Assembly: GCA_006226375.1 (NCBI GenBank)
Contig: SBHC01000012.1
Span: 1-64,000 of the forward strand
Length of the DNA stretch: 64,000 bases
Origin: Deltaproteobacteria bacterium
Lineage (GTDB): Bacteria > Myxococcota_C > UBA6777
Direction of reading: 5' to 3'
In this document: positions 16,031 to 25,497 of the stretch, in pieces
Position numbering within the stretch: the first letter of the stretch is position 1
How the letters are laid out: every line of letters begins with the position of its first letter
Program-made: the position numbers and the translations under genes
Notes under the pieces: generated by a model
Database searches by the model: none
What the model saw: only the letters and a program-made list of their open reading frames with translations
Told to the model about the DNA's origin: nothing

Positions 16031-19000
16031 CTACGGCGTCTCAAGCACTTCCCAGTGACATTTCTTGGACTTGTTGGTGGTGTAGTTGTATTCGGGTATC
16101 AGGGTAAGGAAGGCAGGTTGGCCAGTCCTCATCGCGGGATGCTTCCGAACGCGAATAAAATGTTCAACCGTTACAGTCGTGGGGCAGGTCGTTGTGCTTG
16201 CAAAGGTGCTGCAGTACTGGTTGGTGCTGTTGCACTCCACGCAAATCGGCTCGGAGCCGCCGCAGGTGAGCTGTGAGTTGCTTGTGAGGGGGCCTCGTCC
16301 CAGCAAAAGGAAGAGCTGGAACGTGCAGCGGTTGCTGTCCTGGTAGGCGTCAATGTCGTTGATCTTTACGTTCCAGGAGTAGGCGCTTCCTGCTTTGTAC
16401 ACGGCCAGCTTGTTGACGGCTGGCGTGATGGTGAGTTTGCCGTCGTTGCAGTTGCCGTAGGTGTAGGTCACGGGAATGTCTACAGAGGTGTTGAGGCTGT
16501 CAGAGACTGTCACCATAAAGCCGTAGAGCCCTGGTGGGTTGGTGTTGTCCGGTGCACCAATCAAGGTGCATCCTGTCGTGTCAGAGACATCAAAGAGGAC
16601 GCCGCTGGGTTGGGTTCCACCCCCCGGTCCGGTGTAACGAGTACATCGGTAGGGTGGCTTTCCGCCGGTGATGGTTGTATTGACTACAGCGACGTTCAGA
16701 GGGTTCTTGCCTGTCAGGGCCGTTGTGACAAGGGACTTGAGCTTCGGCCATACCTTGAACTGTCGGCTTACGGTGTACTTGCATCCGCCGGCAGAGACCT
16801 CAATCGCGAGAGTGTACGTGCCCGCAGTTCCTGCTGTTCCTGTGACTTGCACCGTGGTGCTTGTGGAGGTCGCGGGGACTGACAGCCAGCTTGGGCTCGG
16901 ACTCACCAGCTTCCATTTCAAGGGAGGAGGCAACGCGTTGTTGCTGACGTTCACAAATTGAATGATGGGAGAACCTTCCGCGATATCCGCGCTTCCTTGT
17001 ATGCGAACTTGTACGTTGGTGGGGCAACTTGCGCATTGAAAGTTCTTGCAGAGGGTTGCGCCTGTGCAGCTTGAGTGGTCACGGCAGTCGCCTTTGAAGC
17101 AGCCGCCGCTTTGGGTTTGGCAAAGTTGCCCAGTGCCACATTCAGAGTCGGCGGTGCAGGCGACACAGCTGTTGTTCTTGCAAACTTTGACGCCGCAGTC
17201 GGCGTTGGAGGAGCAGCTGCCAGAGATGCAATAGCCTGTGTTGGTGTCGCAGACTTTTCCAGTGCCACACTCCGCGTTGTTGATGCAGTTGACGCACTTG
17301 TTGTTCTGGCAAAGTTTGCCTTTGCAATCGGTCGTGGTGCGACAATCCCCAGCGATGCATTTGCCTTGCTCACAGAGTCCACCTGTTCCACAGTCTGTGT
17401 CGGCCTGACAGGATGTACAAGCAAAGTTCACACAAGCTTGCCCGGCAGCGCAGTCCGCTCGGGTGACACAGGCTTTGCAGAGGTTGTCGTTTGTGTCGCA
17501 TTTTTGGTTGCTGCCGCAGTCGGCGTCTTTGCGACAGCCTTTCTTACAGAGTTTGGTGGTGCTGTCGCAGATCTGACCGGCTTCACATGCCTTGTCCTCG
17601 GAGCAGGGGCCACATTTGTTGAGTTCACAGACCTGTCCGCTGGAGCAGTCTTGGGATTGCCGACAGTCTGCTTCCACGCAGCGTTGGTTCAGGCACAAGG
17701 AACCTTGGGCACACTCAGAGTCTTGGGCGCAACCCAGGCACGTTTTGTTCACACAACGAAGCCCTGGCGCGCACTCGTCATCTTTGGAGCAGCTGCACAA
17801 GTTGTTGCTGATGTCGCAGGTTTGGCCTTTCTCGCAGTCGGTGTCTTGCTTGCAGCCGGCGTGGCAACGTTGGTTGTTGTCACAGAACTCGCCTGTGTAG
17901 CAGTCGGTGTCTTTTTGGCAGCCGACGCACACGTTGTTGACGCAGACCGCTCCACCGGTGCAGTCGTTGCTGGACTGGCATGCGGCTGTCTTGCAGAGGT
18001 TGTTGATGCAGCGCTTTCCGTTACTACATTCGGCGTCTTGGGTGCAGGCTCCGCAGCGATGGTTGCGGCAGATCTGACCCGTTGGGCAGTCGGTGTCAGC
18101 CTTGCAATCGCTCTTCTGGCATTTGCCCTGCTCACAGATCTGATCGAGGGTGCAGTCACCGTCTTTCTGGCAAGGGGAGCATTTGTTGTTCAGGCAGACT
18201 TTGCCGTCGGTGCAATCGGTGCGGCTGAAACACTCTTCCTTCTGGCATTTGCCCTGCTTGCAGAAGAGGTCGGTGCCGCAGTCTGCGTCTGTGGCACAAA
18301 TGACGCACTGGCTGGCTTTGCAGACTTTGCCGTCGGTGCAGTCGGCGTTGGTCAGGCAGGCTTTGCACGTTCCGTCCTTGGTGTCGCAGACTCCCTGGGT
18401 GCAATCGGCGTTGGTTGTGCAGCCTTTGCATGTTCGGGAGCCGGTATCGCAGGTGCCTTGCTTGCAGTCGCTATCCTTGAGGCATTCGTGGCAGGTGTGG
18501 GTTTGGGTGTCACAGACTTTGCCCGCTCCGCAGTCTAGGTTTTGTAGGCAGTCTTTGCAGATGTTGTCGGAGGTGTCGCACACTTTTTGGGTGTCGCAGT
18601 CGGAGTTGTCGCTGCATCCCGCTGTGCATTGGCCTGACTTGCACACTCGCTTGGTGCCGCACTCAGCATTGTTTTGGCAAGGGCTGCATGTGTTGTTGCG
18701 ACAGATCTGGCCGTTGGGGCAGGATGTGTCGGAGGCGCCGTTGCAGTCACCCTTTTGGCAGGTCTGGTTGACGCACTGGTACGCGTCGCCACAGTCTTTG
18801 CCGTCTTTGCAAGAGGTGCACTTGTTGGCCACACATGCGCCGCCATTGGGGCAATCGGATGTGGCTTGGCAAGCTTGGGGGATGCAGAAGTTGTTCTCGC
18901 AGTTGTGGTATTTCGGACAATCGGCGATGGTCTGGCATCCTTTGAGGCAGATGCCGCCCCGGCAAACACCGCTGGAGCAATCGCTGTCCTGCGTACAATC

Positions 19001-19093
19001 TGTGCTTCCTGGGGTCTCTACCACACAGCCCGACAGGCTTGTGAAGCTCACCCACGCGAACAATAAGAGACTAGGAAAAACAATACGTTTCAT
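16031..19093 (-). CDS. Giant Dickkopf-repeat Cys-rich lipoprotein
   Basis: 1020-aa lipoprotein. ATG 19093 follows GAGGT and opens a lipoprotein signal with lipobox LSGC. Residues about 30-690 are a run of some 25 short modules of the form C-x-x-D-x-D-C-x-x-G-x-x-C-x-x-x-x-C, each about 25-30 residues, like the Dickkopf N-terminal Cys-rich repeat common in Myxococcota lipoproteins. The last third has few cysteines and reads as two or three Ig/cadherin-like beta domains (PPLKWKLVSPSPSWLSV, PPGLYGFMVTVSDSLN are putative-Ig/Big type). Function unknown; surface adhesion or a structural role is only a guess. The next gene (GT39) is upstream on the same strand, 130 bp away. Confidence 0.85.
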   Translation of the reverse strand: MKRIVFPSLLLFAWVSFTSLSGCVVETPGSTDCTQDSDCSSGVCRGGICLKGCQTIADCPKYHNCENNFCIPQACQATSDCPNGGACVANKCTSCKDGKDCGDAYQCVNQTCQKGDCNGASDTSCPNGQICRNNTCSPCQNNAECGTKRVCKSGQCTAGCSDNSDCDTQKVCDTSDNICKDCLQNLDCGAGKVCDTQTHTCHECLKDSDCKQGTCDTGSRTCKGCTTNADCTQGVCDTKDGTCKACLTNADCTDGKVCKASQCVICATDADCGTDLFCKQGKCQKEECFSRTDCTDGKVCLNNKCSPCQKDGDCTLDQICEQGKCQKSDCKADTDCPTGQICRNHRCGACTQDAECSNGKRCINNLCKTAACQSSNDCTGGAVCVNNVCVGCQKDTDCYTGEFCDNNQRCHAGCKQDTDCEKGQTCDISNNLCSCSKDDECAPGLRCVNKTCLGCAQDSECAQGSLCLNQRCVEADCRQSQDCSSGQVCELNKCGPCSEDKACEAGQICDSTTKLCKKGCRKDADCGSNQKCDTNDNLCKACVTRADCAAGQACVNFACTSCQADTDCGTGGLCEQGKCIAGDCRTTTDCKGKLCQNNKCVNCINNAECGTGKVCDTNTGYCISGSCSSNADCGVKVCKNNSCVACTADSECGTGQLCQTQSGGCFKGDCRDHSSCTGATLCKNFQCASCPTNVQVRIQGSADIAEGSPIIQFVNVSNNALPPPLKWKLVSPSPSWLSVPATSTSTTVQVTGTAGTAGTYTLAIEVSAGGCKYTVSRQFKVWPKLKSLVTTALTGKNPLNVAVVNTTITGGKPPYRCTRYTGPGGGTQPSGVLFDVSDTTGCTLIGAPDNTNPPGLYGFMVTVSDSLNTSVDIPVTYTYGNCNDGKLTITPAVNKLAVYKAGSAYSWNVKINDIDAYQDSNRCTFQLFLLLGRGPLTSNSQLTCGGSEPICVECNSTNQYCSTFASTTTCPTTVTVEHFIRVRKHPAMRTGQPAFLTLIPEYNYTTNKSKKCHWEVLETP

Positions 19094-19223
19094 GAATCTA
19101 CCTCGTGCCAATAGATGCCCGACTATAGCACAGAGGTTGGACAAGAGTCCATGAAACTCAAATCCTTAGAACGAGAGGGAAAGGCTTTGGAGTGAAAGGA
19201 GGAGTGGACGAGGAGGAGAGGTT

Positions 19224-22200
19224 TTAGGGGAGAAGCTTGAGGCGTACGGGGAGGGCTCGGTTCTGACCATCGTTGTACACGTTCGCGTATTTGATGGGGA
19301 CCCGGTTGGAGCCCAGCCACAAGCCCATGTAGATGTTGAGTCTGCTGTACTGGGAGGGATAGTTGCGCGGCAGCGTTTTGACCAGGATGTCCTGAACGTA
19401 TTCGCCCTTCTTCCACTCGCTGGTGGGGTAGAGGCCTTCTGCCATTTCGTGGTCCCAGTTCAAGCGGTTTCGGGTCCACTTCACAGGATCGGCGTGGATG
19501 AACACTTTCCAATCTTTCTTGAAGCCGCCCGTCACCTTGAAGAGGAAACGAATCTCAACCTTGTCCCCACGTTTGTAACCGTTGGGCTTGTTGAGACGGA
19601 CTGCAATCAGACGGGCCTTGCCGCCAAAGTCGATGTTGATCCTGCGCCAGTGAGGAGCCGTCAACGCCGGACGTTTGAAGAAGCGGACGCTCTCCACACC
19701 ACGCGCACCTTCCGGTTGCTTGGTGGAGACCAGCCACATGTCGTAGTGCGGTCGCTCCAAGATGTAGAGCTTCTTCCCAACGCTGCGAGCGATGTTTCGG
19801 AGCGTGGGGACCTTATGTCGGGAGACCATGATGAAGACCGGTCGGGCGTCGGTCGCTCGGCGCAAGAAGTTCCTGGCGATGTTGTGGCGCCCCAGGAACT
19901 TGCTGAAGTTCTTTGTATAGAACGACGTAGACCGTTCATCCCAGTTGCTGAACTCACCAAAGGGCAATCGACGACCTTTGTCGTGCTTCTTGTAGGCTTC
20001 GTACAGCGACTTGAACGAGAAGTTCGCCGCAACAGCGGGCATCAACTTGCCGTTCACAAACAACACGAACGCAACAACTGGAACCAACAAGAAGGCAAAT
20101 TGGTAGTAGCGCAGGCGACGCGAGAGCAAGATGAACAAGAAGACCAAGCCAAACAACGCAAACGCCAACAAGAAGAAGTTACGCGGGTAAACATCTCCAG
20201 GGGTCTGGCGGTTGGTGTAGTAGGTGAACAATTGATGGAGCGGCTTGTAGTTGGTCATCAAGTCTTTGGCCAAGAGGACAAAGAGCAAGAAGCTGGCCGC
20301 GAGTCCCATACGTTCTTTGCGAATGCCGTCTTCACGGAACAAGCTGCTGATCCACACACCAGCGATGATCGCCAGGAACGGCACCACCGGGAAGATGTAG
20401 TGGTGGAACTTGGTCGAAGAGAACGTAAAGAAGAAGTAGGGGAAGAGGAAGCAACAGAAGAAGAAGATGTTCCGTCGCGACTTGGCTTCCACCATGTCGG
20501 TGTGATTCCAACGCAAGAATCGAGCGATGGCGATGGGCAAGAGCGCCGACCACGGGAACATCCCGAAGCCGATCTGCTTGATGTACAGGTCGAAGCTGTT
20601 GTTGGGCTTCTCAATCACACCTTGGATGCGCTGGAAGTGGTGATAAATGAACCACTCTCGCATAAACGGCATGCCGTGCTTGTAGCACATCACAAACACC
20701 CAACTGCCCGCTACGACGAGGTAAATCAACGCGCCAGACAGGTAGAAGGCTTTGACGTGCTCACGGTTTTCCGAACCATTGAACAGTCCCACCATCACCA
20801 CGATGCCGAGGAGAATGGTCAAGGAGAAGAAGGTGTTGTAGCCAAACGCGCTGACCACAGACTTGTTGGAGGCAACCGCGAGCCAGACCAAAGCTGTCAA
20901 CAGGAAGGTCATGGTGGCCGGAACGGTAATCTTCTTCAACTCAAGCTGCTTGGTTCGATCATGGAGGAACACCAGGATCGACACCGAGGCCATAAAGGTA
21001 ACGGTAAACAGGGAGAAGAAGACCAGACCCGGCGAGAGCTTCTTGCTCTGCATGATGGTGGCAAAGGGGAAGAAGCGGTTCAACACCGCCACCAACAACA
21101 GCAAACCAAACGCTGTAAAGTAGGGGCGTGCTTTCTTCCAGTCGGGCTCTTTGGACCACGCAAAGGTCACAATGACCGTTGTGATTGCCAGAACCAGCAA
21201 GCTAAAGATCAGCGGGAACTTGGCAAAGTAAAGCTTGAGGCGAGCCACATTTGTAAGGACGCCGATCAGCAAGCCACCGCCGGCAAGCACAACACCACCA
21301 AACCACCACGATTGCCCTCCTATCAGTAAGAGCAAGAGGGTTATCACCAGGAGGACCACGGAGAACGCGGCGACCTGCTTGTGGAGAGGCATGCGGTTGC
21401 GGAAGTTGTGATAGAAGGTGTTGACGCTGCTCAGTGCTCGACTCTGCCAGGAGAGGTAGTTCACCGTTTGCTGCTTGGCAAAGAGCTTGGTTCCGTTGCT
21501 CGCGCTTTTCTGACCCTTCACTCGTTGCTGGACTTTCTGCAACTTGGCGACATCACGACGGGCGACACGGAGTCGGTTGTTCGTGTTGTTGACCATGTCA
21601 CGAGTCACCCGAGGCATCATCGGATAGGTCAAGAACCAAACGGCAATCAACGAGGCCAAGGTTCCGATTACGATGGAGGCTGTGTTGCTCAAGCGTGGGG
21701 AGTTGTAGAACAGCCCCATGCGTCGAAGCAGGTCCCAATCGCGGGTGATCAGGATGTAGAACAGTACAGCACCACCAGGAACCACAATCGAGAGCAACCC
21801 TTTGGCGAGGAAGCCAAGGCCGCTCACAAAGAAGAACAGAGCGAACGCGCGCTTGGCTGGGTCGCGGGTGGTGGCTCGAACCACAGCCCAAATCGCGAAG
21901 AATCCGGCCAGGGTGATCCACAACACGCTACCCTGGTTCCAGGTGATCAGCCAGTTGAGCCCTTCCCGTTTCCAGGCAAAGCCGTTGAAGGCAACAAGGG
22001 CCTTCCAGTTGGGCGGACCAATCAGCTTAAATCGCCAGTAGGCCAACTCAATCACCTGAACGGCAACAAACAAGCCGGCGAGCAGAGAGAAGCTGCGTAT
22101 GCCAAACTTGCGCTCTTCGTCGTCGTCGAGGGGGCGAAGATTAAAGACGCCCAGCGCGAAGAAGCCCATGGCAATGAGCTGAATGACCACGTAGGGGATG

Positions 22201-22661
22201 TCAACCATCACCTGCCGGGAGATCAAGAAGTATTGGGGGCATGTCGCGAGGACCAGAGCCGTAATCACGCCAGTACGACGGTTCCACAAGCGCTTCACGA
22301 AGTAATACATAAAGGCGACGCCGATCGCACCCATCAGGGCAATGGGCATCCGGAGGAAAAACTCGGCGTTGGCGAAGTCGCCCACTTGTTGGATGCGGAA
22401 GGTCTTAAGCGAACTGATCATCAGCCAGAAGGTGAAGATCGGCTTGGACCAGAACGAGCGGGTGGAGTTGCGGTACCATGGCTCCCACCAGCTGTTGTGC
22501 TGGACCATCTCCATGGCGACCTGACTGTAGTGTGCCTCCCATGGATCCCAAAGCGGATACGAACCAATGAAGGGCAGATACAGGACCGCGGCAAGAAGTG
22601 CCAGGCCCAACGCCACCATCGTGTCAAATTGTCGTTGTTGTCGATATGCCTGTTGCGACAT
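19224..22661 (-). CDS. GT39/ArnT-like membrane glycosyltransferase, extra long
   Basis: 1145-aa polytopic membrane protein. The N-terminus is typical of PMT/ArnT-like family 39 transferases, which use a polyprenyl-phosphate sugar donor: after the first helix comes a periplasmic loop with WDPWEAHYSQVAMEM, holding the catalytic acidic residue, and then RNSTRSFWSKPIFTFWL. There are about 15-18 predicted membrane helices, a charged loop of coiled-coil type (about 340-400) and a soluble C-terminal beta domain (from about 890). That is roughly twice the usual 500-600 aa. ATG 22661 is preferred to ATG 22667 because AGGA is then 9 bp away. Acceptor unknown. Confidence 0.8.
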   Translation of the reverse strand: MSQQAYRQQRQFDTMVALGLALLAAVLYLPFIGSYPLWDPWEAHYSQVAMEMVQHNSWWEPWYRNSTRSFWSKPIFTFWLMISSLKTFRIQQVGDFANAEFFLRMPIALMGAIGVAFMYYFVKRLWNRRTGVITALVLATCPQYFLISRQVMVDIPYVVIQLIAMGFFALGVFNLRPLDDDEERKFGIRSFSLLAGLFVAVQVIELAYWRFKLIGPPNWKALVAFNGFAWKREGLNWLITWNQGSVLWITLAGFFAIWAVVRATTRDPAKRAFALFFFVSGLGFLAKGLLSIVVPGGAVLFYILITRDWDLLRRMGLFYNSPRLSNTASIVIGTLASLIAVWFLTYPMMPRVTRDMVNNTNNRLRVARRDVAKLQKVQQRVKGQKSASNGTKLFAKQQTVNYLSWQSRALSSVNTFYHNFRNRMPLHKQVAAFSVVLLVITLLLLLIGGQSWWFGGVVLAGGGLLIGVLTNVARLKLYFAKFPLIFSLLVLAITTVIVTFAWSKEPDWKKARPYFTAFGLLLLVAVLNRFFPFATIMQSKKLSPGLVFFSLFTVTFMASVSILVFLHDRTKQLELKKITVPATMTFLLTALVWLAVASNKSVVSAFGYNTFFSLTILLGIVVMVGLFNGSENREHVKAFYLSGALIYLVVAGSWVFVMCYKHGMPFMREWFIYHHFQRIQGVIEKPNNSFDLYIKQIGFGMFPWSALLPIAIARFLRWNHTDMVEAKSRRNIFFFCCFLFPYFFFTFSSTKFHHYIFPVVPFLAIIAGVWISSLFREDGIRKERMGLAASFLLFVLLAKDLMTNYKPLHQLFTYYTNRQTPGDVYPRNFFLLAFALFGLVFLFILLSRRLRYYQFAFLLVPVVAFVLFVNGKLMPAVAANFSFKSLYEAYKKHDKGRRLPFGEFSNWDERSTSFYTKNFSKFLGRHNIARNFLRRATDARPVFIMVSRHKVPTLRNIARSVGKKLYILERPHYDMWLVSTKQPEGARGVESVRFFKRPALTAPHWRRINIDFGGKARLIAVRLNKPNGYKRGDKVEIRFLFKVTGGFKKDWKVFIHADPVKWTRNRLNWDHEMAEGLYPTSEWKKGEYVQDILVKTLPRNYPSQYSRLNIYMGLWLGSNRVPIKYANVYNDGQNRALPVRLKLLP

Positions 22662-22910
22662 GTACATGTTCCTTATCGCAAGGTTAAGTCATTTGCTACA
22701 GCGGGTTATCGCCTGTGTACACAAACGAAGCCTGCTCATTCTCTTCTGTTATTCAGGCTGTTAATGCACGAAAGCAGAATGCAGGATATAGGAGATCAAG
22801 GGTGGGATGTCAAGCCATGCCTTTTTCTCGTTTTTGCTGTAAGATCGATGCTTCTTGAACGTTGCTTCTCTGACTTGAGCAGAGTGACTTGGGTCGAAGG
22901 ATACAAGACT

Positions 22911-23504
22911 GTGGAGTCCAAAGCCGAAGAACAAGCGCTCGTTGAGCGTGCACAACAAGGTGATCGTGAGGCCGTGGCGGCGATCTATCGGTTGTATGCC
23001 GATCGATTGTACCGTCAGGTGATCTATCCTTGCGTGCCCAACGCGGCTATGGCCGAAGACATTCTCAAGGAGACGTTCGTGACGATGTTGGAGCAAATTC
23101 ATCGATACCGATGGGACCCTTCCCGAGGGCTGTTCCCCTGGCTGGCTACCATCGCCCGAAACCGGGGCCTGGATCGTCACCGCAAGCGAATCCGGCACGA
23201 CAGGCTTAATGGATCCTACCGGGAGCATCTTGATGTGCTCGCTTCCCTCTCGTCAACGCCCGACAAGGTGCTGGAAGAGCAGGAAGAACAGGGGATACTC
23301 AAGGAGCAAGTCCGCTCCTGCCTGGACCAACTGAACGAGCGATACCGCGCCGTTCTTGAGATGCGAATGTTCCAGGAACTCTCGCGGGAAGAGTGCGCGG
23401 AACAGCTGGACATTCGGGTGGCCACATTGGACGTCGTCTACTTTCGCGCGCTCAAGGCCTTTAAGAAAGTATGGGAGAAGCAGCATGTCACATCAGCAGG
23501 ATAA
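22911..23504 (+). CDS. ECF-type RNA polymerase sigma factor
   Basis: 197-aa sigma factor with GDREAVAAIYRLYADRLY (region 2.1), MAEDILKETFVTML (region 2.2), FPWLATIARNRGLDRHRKR (2.3/2.4) and a region 4 HTH (LSREECAEQLDIRVATLDVVYFRALK). GTG 22911 is chosen because AAGGA lies 10 bp upstream and the protein then starts where ECF factors usually do; the frame remains open upstream, with a GTG at 22884 and an ATG at 22848 as less likely alternatives. First gene of a four-gene run to 25388. The region 4 sequence differs clearly from that of the sigma factor at 8030. Confidence 0.85.
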   Translation: MESKAEEQALVERAQQGDREAVAAIYRLYADRLYRQVIYPCVPNAAMAEDILKETFVTMLEQIHRYRWDPSRGLFPWLATIARNRGLDRHRKRIRHDRLNGSYREHLDVLASLSSTPDKVLEEQEEQGILKEQVRSCLDQLNERYRAVLEMRMFQELSREECAEQLDIRVATLDVVYFRALKAFKKVWEKQHVTSAG

Positions 23505-23546
23505 GTCTACAATGCGTACCCACCACAAACCTCTCGGAGGTATTCA

Positions 23547-24230
23547 ATGACCAAGAAACCCAAGGCATCTGGCGAGTCCTCCTCGGAGCCTGCTTCCAAT
23601 GCAGCGTGGAGCCACCTGAACTGGGAGGAACTGGAGGAGTCTCCGCCCTCTGTCGAAGAGTTGGCCCAGGCGGAGGAGATGGCGCTGTGGATGGATTCCT
23701 TGCTGGAAGGAACTCGCGACTCCGAAAGCCCCATCCGTGAGCCAAGCTTCTCCTTGGAGGAAGCCGAAGAGCTTGCTGCCATGGGGATGTTGCTTCGTCA
23801 CGCCAACGAACCCCCCACCTTAACGGCGCAAAGCAAACAGCGTGTCGAAGACGAACTCCTCTCCTTCCTTCCCGCTCCAGAGAAGGAACAAGCTCCAAAA
23901 GATTCCTGGTGGGCTACGCTGTTGGGCTCGATGCAGCTTCTGTTGCAACGTCCGGTGATGGCGGCGATGGCTGTGGTTCTCTTGAGCGTGGGGAGCTGGG
24001 GAGTCTGGCAGTCCCAACAGCCTTCAGAGGTCCGCCGAGGATTTTCAGTGGCTGCTTCTTCGGGCCAGTCGTTGTTTGGCGGGACTCTCTCCAAGGCGTC
24101 CACCAACAACCCCTTCCAGGAGACCCGGTCGGCTGCAGAGAGGCTGGACCGTGTGACCCAACAATTGGGACAGTGGCAACGCAACCGTTGGGGACAACAA
24201 CTGCGACGCAAACGTTACGGCAACTTTTAA
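23547..24230 (+). CDS. Single-span membrane protein, probable anti-sigma factor
   Basis: 227-aa acidic protein following the sigma gene by 42 bp, with a strong GGAGG site. One membrane helix (about residues 131-150, VMAAMAVVLLSVGSWGVW) separates an acidic cytosolic N-terminal half, rich in Glu and Ser, from a short basic outer tail ending RRKRYGNF. There is no H-x3-C-x2-C zinc motif. The position and topology suggest the cognate anti-sigma factor of the sigma at 22911, but no family signature confirms it. Confidence 0.6.
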   Translation: MTKKPKASGESSSEPASNAAWSHLNWEELEESPPSVEELAQAEEMALWMDSLLEGTRDSESPIREPSFSLEEAEELAAMGMLLRHANEPPTLTAQSKQRVEDELLSFLPAPEKEQAPKDSWWATLLGSMQLLLQRPVMAAMAVVLLSVGSWGVWQSQQPSEVRRGFSVAASSGQSLFGGTLSKASTNNPFQETRSAAERLDRVTQQLGQWQRNRWGQQLRRKRYGNF

Positions 24231-24239
24231 GGATATACC

Positions 24240-24791
24240 ATGGTAGAGTCGCGAACAAACGAGAGGCACACCTTCAGGCGTTGGCCCGTGCGGTGGTTGT
24301 GGTGGAGCCTGCTTCTTCTTCTGGGTGTGACGACAGGTTGCAAGTCGTCCAAGCTCCAGCCTCGTGTGCCCAACCGGCAAGAGGAGAAGATGCTGGCGCT
24401 GTTGTCGATGGCGCGGAGTCACCACCAGTTGGCTTCGTTGGCAAGCCGTCGTGGAAAGCCCAAAGAAGCCTTGAAAGAATTGGATGCTATTCTTAAACTG
24501 AAGTTTCCCAAAGGCTTTCGCCCTGGCGAAGAGATGCTGCTGGACGCTTGGGCGCGCAAGGCCACGTTCTTGCTCAAGAACAAGCAACCCAAGCAGGCTC
24601 TGGCGACTGTGGAGCAAGCGATTCGACGTCCCACCTGGCTGAAACGTTCGTATTACATCGCGCATTTGTTTCAAGTTCGGGGTACCATCTTGGAGGCGTT
24701 GCAAAAGCCGGCCGAAGCTGTTCGCTCGTATCAAGAATCCATCCGTCGTAACCAGGCAGTCATCCAAGAGATTGATGGCCAGAGACCCTAA
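24240..24791 (+). CDS. TPR-like lipoprotein
   Basis: 183-aa protein with a lipoprotein signal (RWLWWSLLLLLGVTTGC, Cys at 34) followed by helical pairs with TPR-like spacing: KPKEALKELDAILKL, KQPKQALATVEQAIRR and KPAEAVRSYQESIRRN. Probably two to three TPR units. It starts 9 bp after the previous stop with AAGGATATACC as ribosome site, so it is co-translated within the sigma operon. A role in signal sensing or an envelope assembly is possible but not shown. Confidence 0.7.
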   Translation: MVESRTNERHTFRRWPVRWLWWSLLLLLGVTTGCKSSKLQPRVPNRQEEKMLALLSMARSHHQLASLASRRGKPKEALKELDAILKLKFPKGFRPGEEMLLDAWARKATFLLKNKQPKQALATVEQAIRRPTWLKRSYYIAHLFQVRGTILEALQKPAEAVRSYQESIRRNQAVIQEIDGQRP

Positions 24792-24800
24792 GAGGCACGC

Positions 24801-25388
24801 ATGAAAGCAAACACATCATGGAAACGACCCGCCTGGAAGCCTTCTCGCGTGTTGCTTGGGCTCTTTCTTTTGGGGATTACCTTGCAGTGGGGCTGCGCCA
24901 AGAGCGTGAGCCTCTCGTCAGAGTTTCCAAAGGTGCGCGGATCTCTCCCTAACGAAGCCGAATCCGCACGTCGTGAAATTCGTCGGCTGCAGCACTGGAT
25001 CCGAAGCACCATGCGGACAACCCAAGCTGACGCCCAGGTAGCGATTGCACGCAAGCGCTCCAGCGACTCCAGCGCTGGACGTGTGATCGGCCCCCAGGAT
25101 GTTCGTCCTCGGCCGGCCAAACCAGTACAACCTTCTCCTCCGCCAACCCAGCCTGAAGCTACACCTAACCGTCCGGTGGCGAAGACGATGCGAAGACGCT
25201 CTCGCCGTTACCGTCGCTTGACTCCCTGCCAACGATTGTGCCGCGCGAGCAATGGAATCTGCCAGGCGAGTCACCGGATCTGCCGCATCGCCACACGCTT
25301 TGCTTTCAACCGCTCCTTCCAGGTGGCCTGCCGCCGCTCCTCATCCGACTGTCAAAAAGCACAACGCCGCTGTCGCAAGTGCAAGTAA
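24801..25388 (+). CDS. Basic Cys-containing lipoprotein
   Basis: 195-aa protein with a lipoprotein signal (VLLGLFLLGITLQWGC, Cys at about 32). The middle is Pro/Arg-rich and probably disordered, and the C-terminal 55 residues are very basic with a Cys pattern (CQRLC, GICQ, RICR, ACRR, DCQK, CRKCK) that implies a small disulfide-bonded domain. No homologue recognised. Last gene of the sigma operon, 9 bp after the TPR lipoprotein. Confidence 0.65.
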   Translation: MKANTSWKRPAWKPSRVLLGLFLLGITLQWGCAKSVSLSSEFPKVRGSLPNEAESARREIRRLQHWIRSTMRTTQADAQVAIARKRSSDSSAGRVIGPQDVRPRPAKPVQPSPPPTQPEATPNRPVAKTMRRRSRRYRRLTPCQRLCRASNGICQASHRICRIATRFAFNRSFQVACRRSSSDCQKAQRRCRKCK

Positions 25389-25497
25389 GAGGGGGAAGTG
25401 GAATTGTTTCGGTAGTTTGACCCTCCTTGCGAGCGAAGCCGTTGCGGGGAGGGTGGTTGAGGTGAAGCCGAAACCGGGTGGGGTCGCCTCACCATGA

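Noticed and set aside
17075-18538. 487-codon plus-strand frame rich in Ala/Val
   Set aside because: Antisense shadow of the Cys-rich lipoprotein; Cys codons read backwards give Ala/Gly/Ala-Val runs.
21381-22850. Very long plus-strand open frame upstream of the sigma gene at 22911
   Set aside because: It is antisense to the GT39 gene and has no family similarity until the sigma domain starts; the true start has a ribosome site at 22911.
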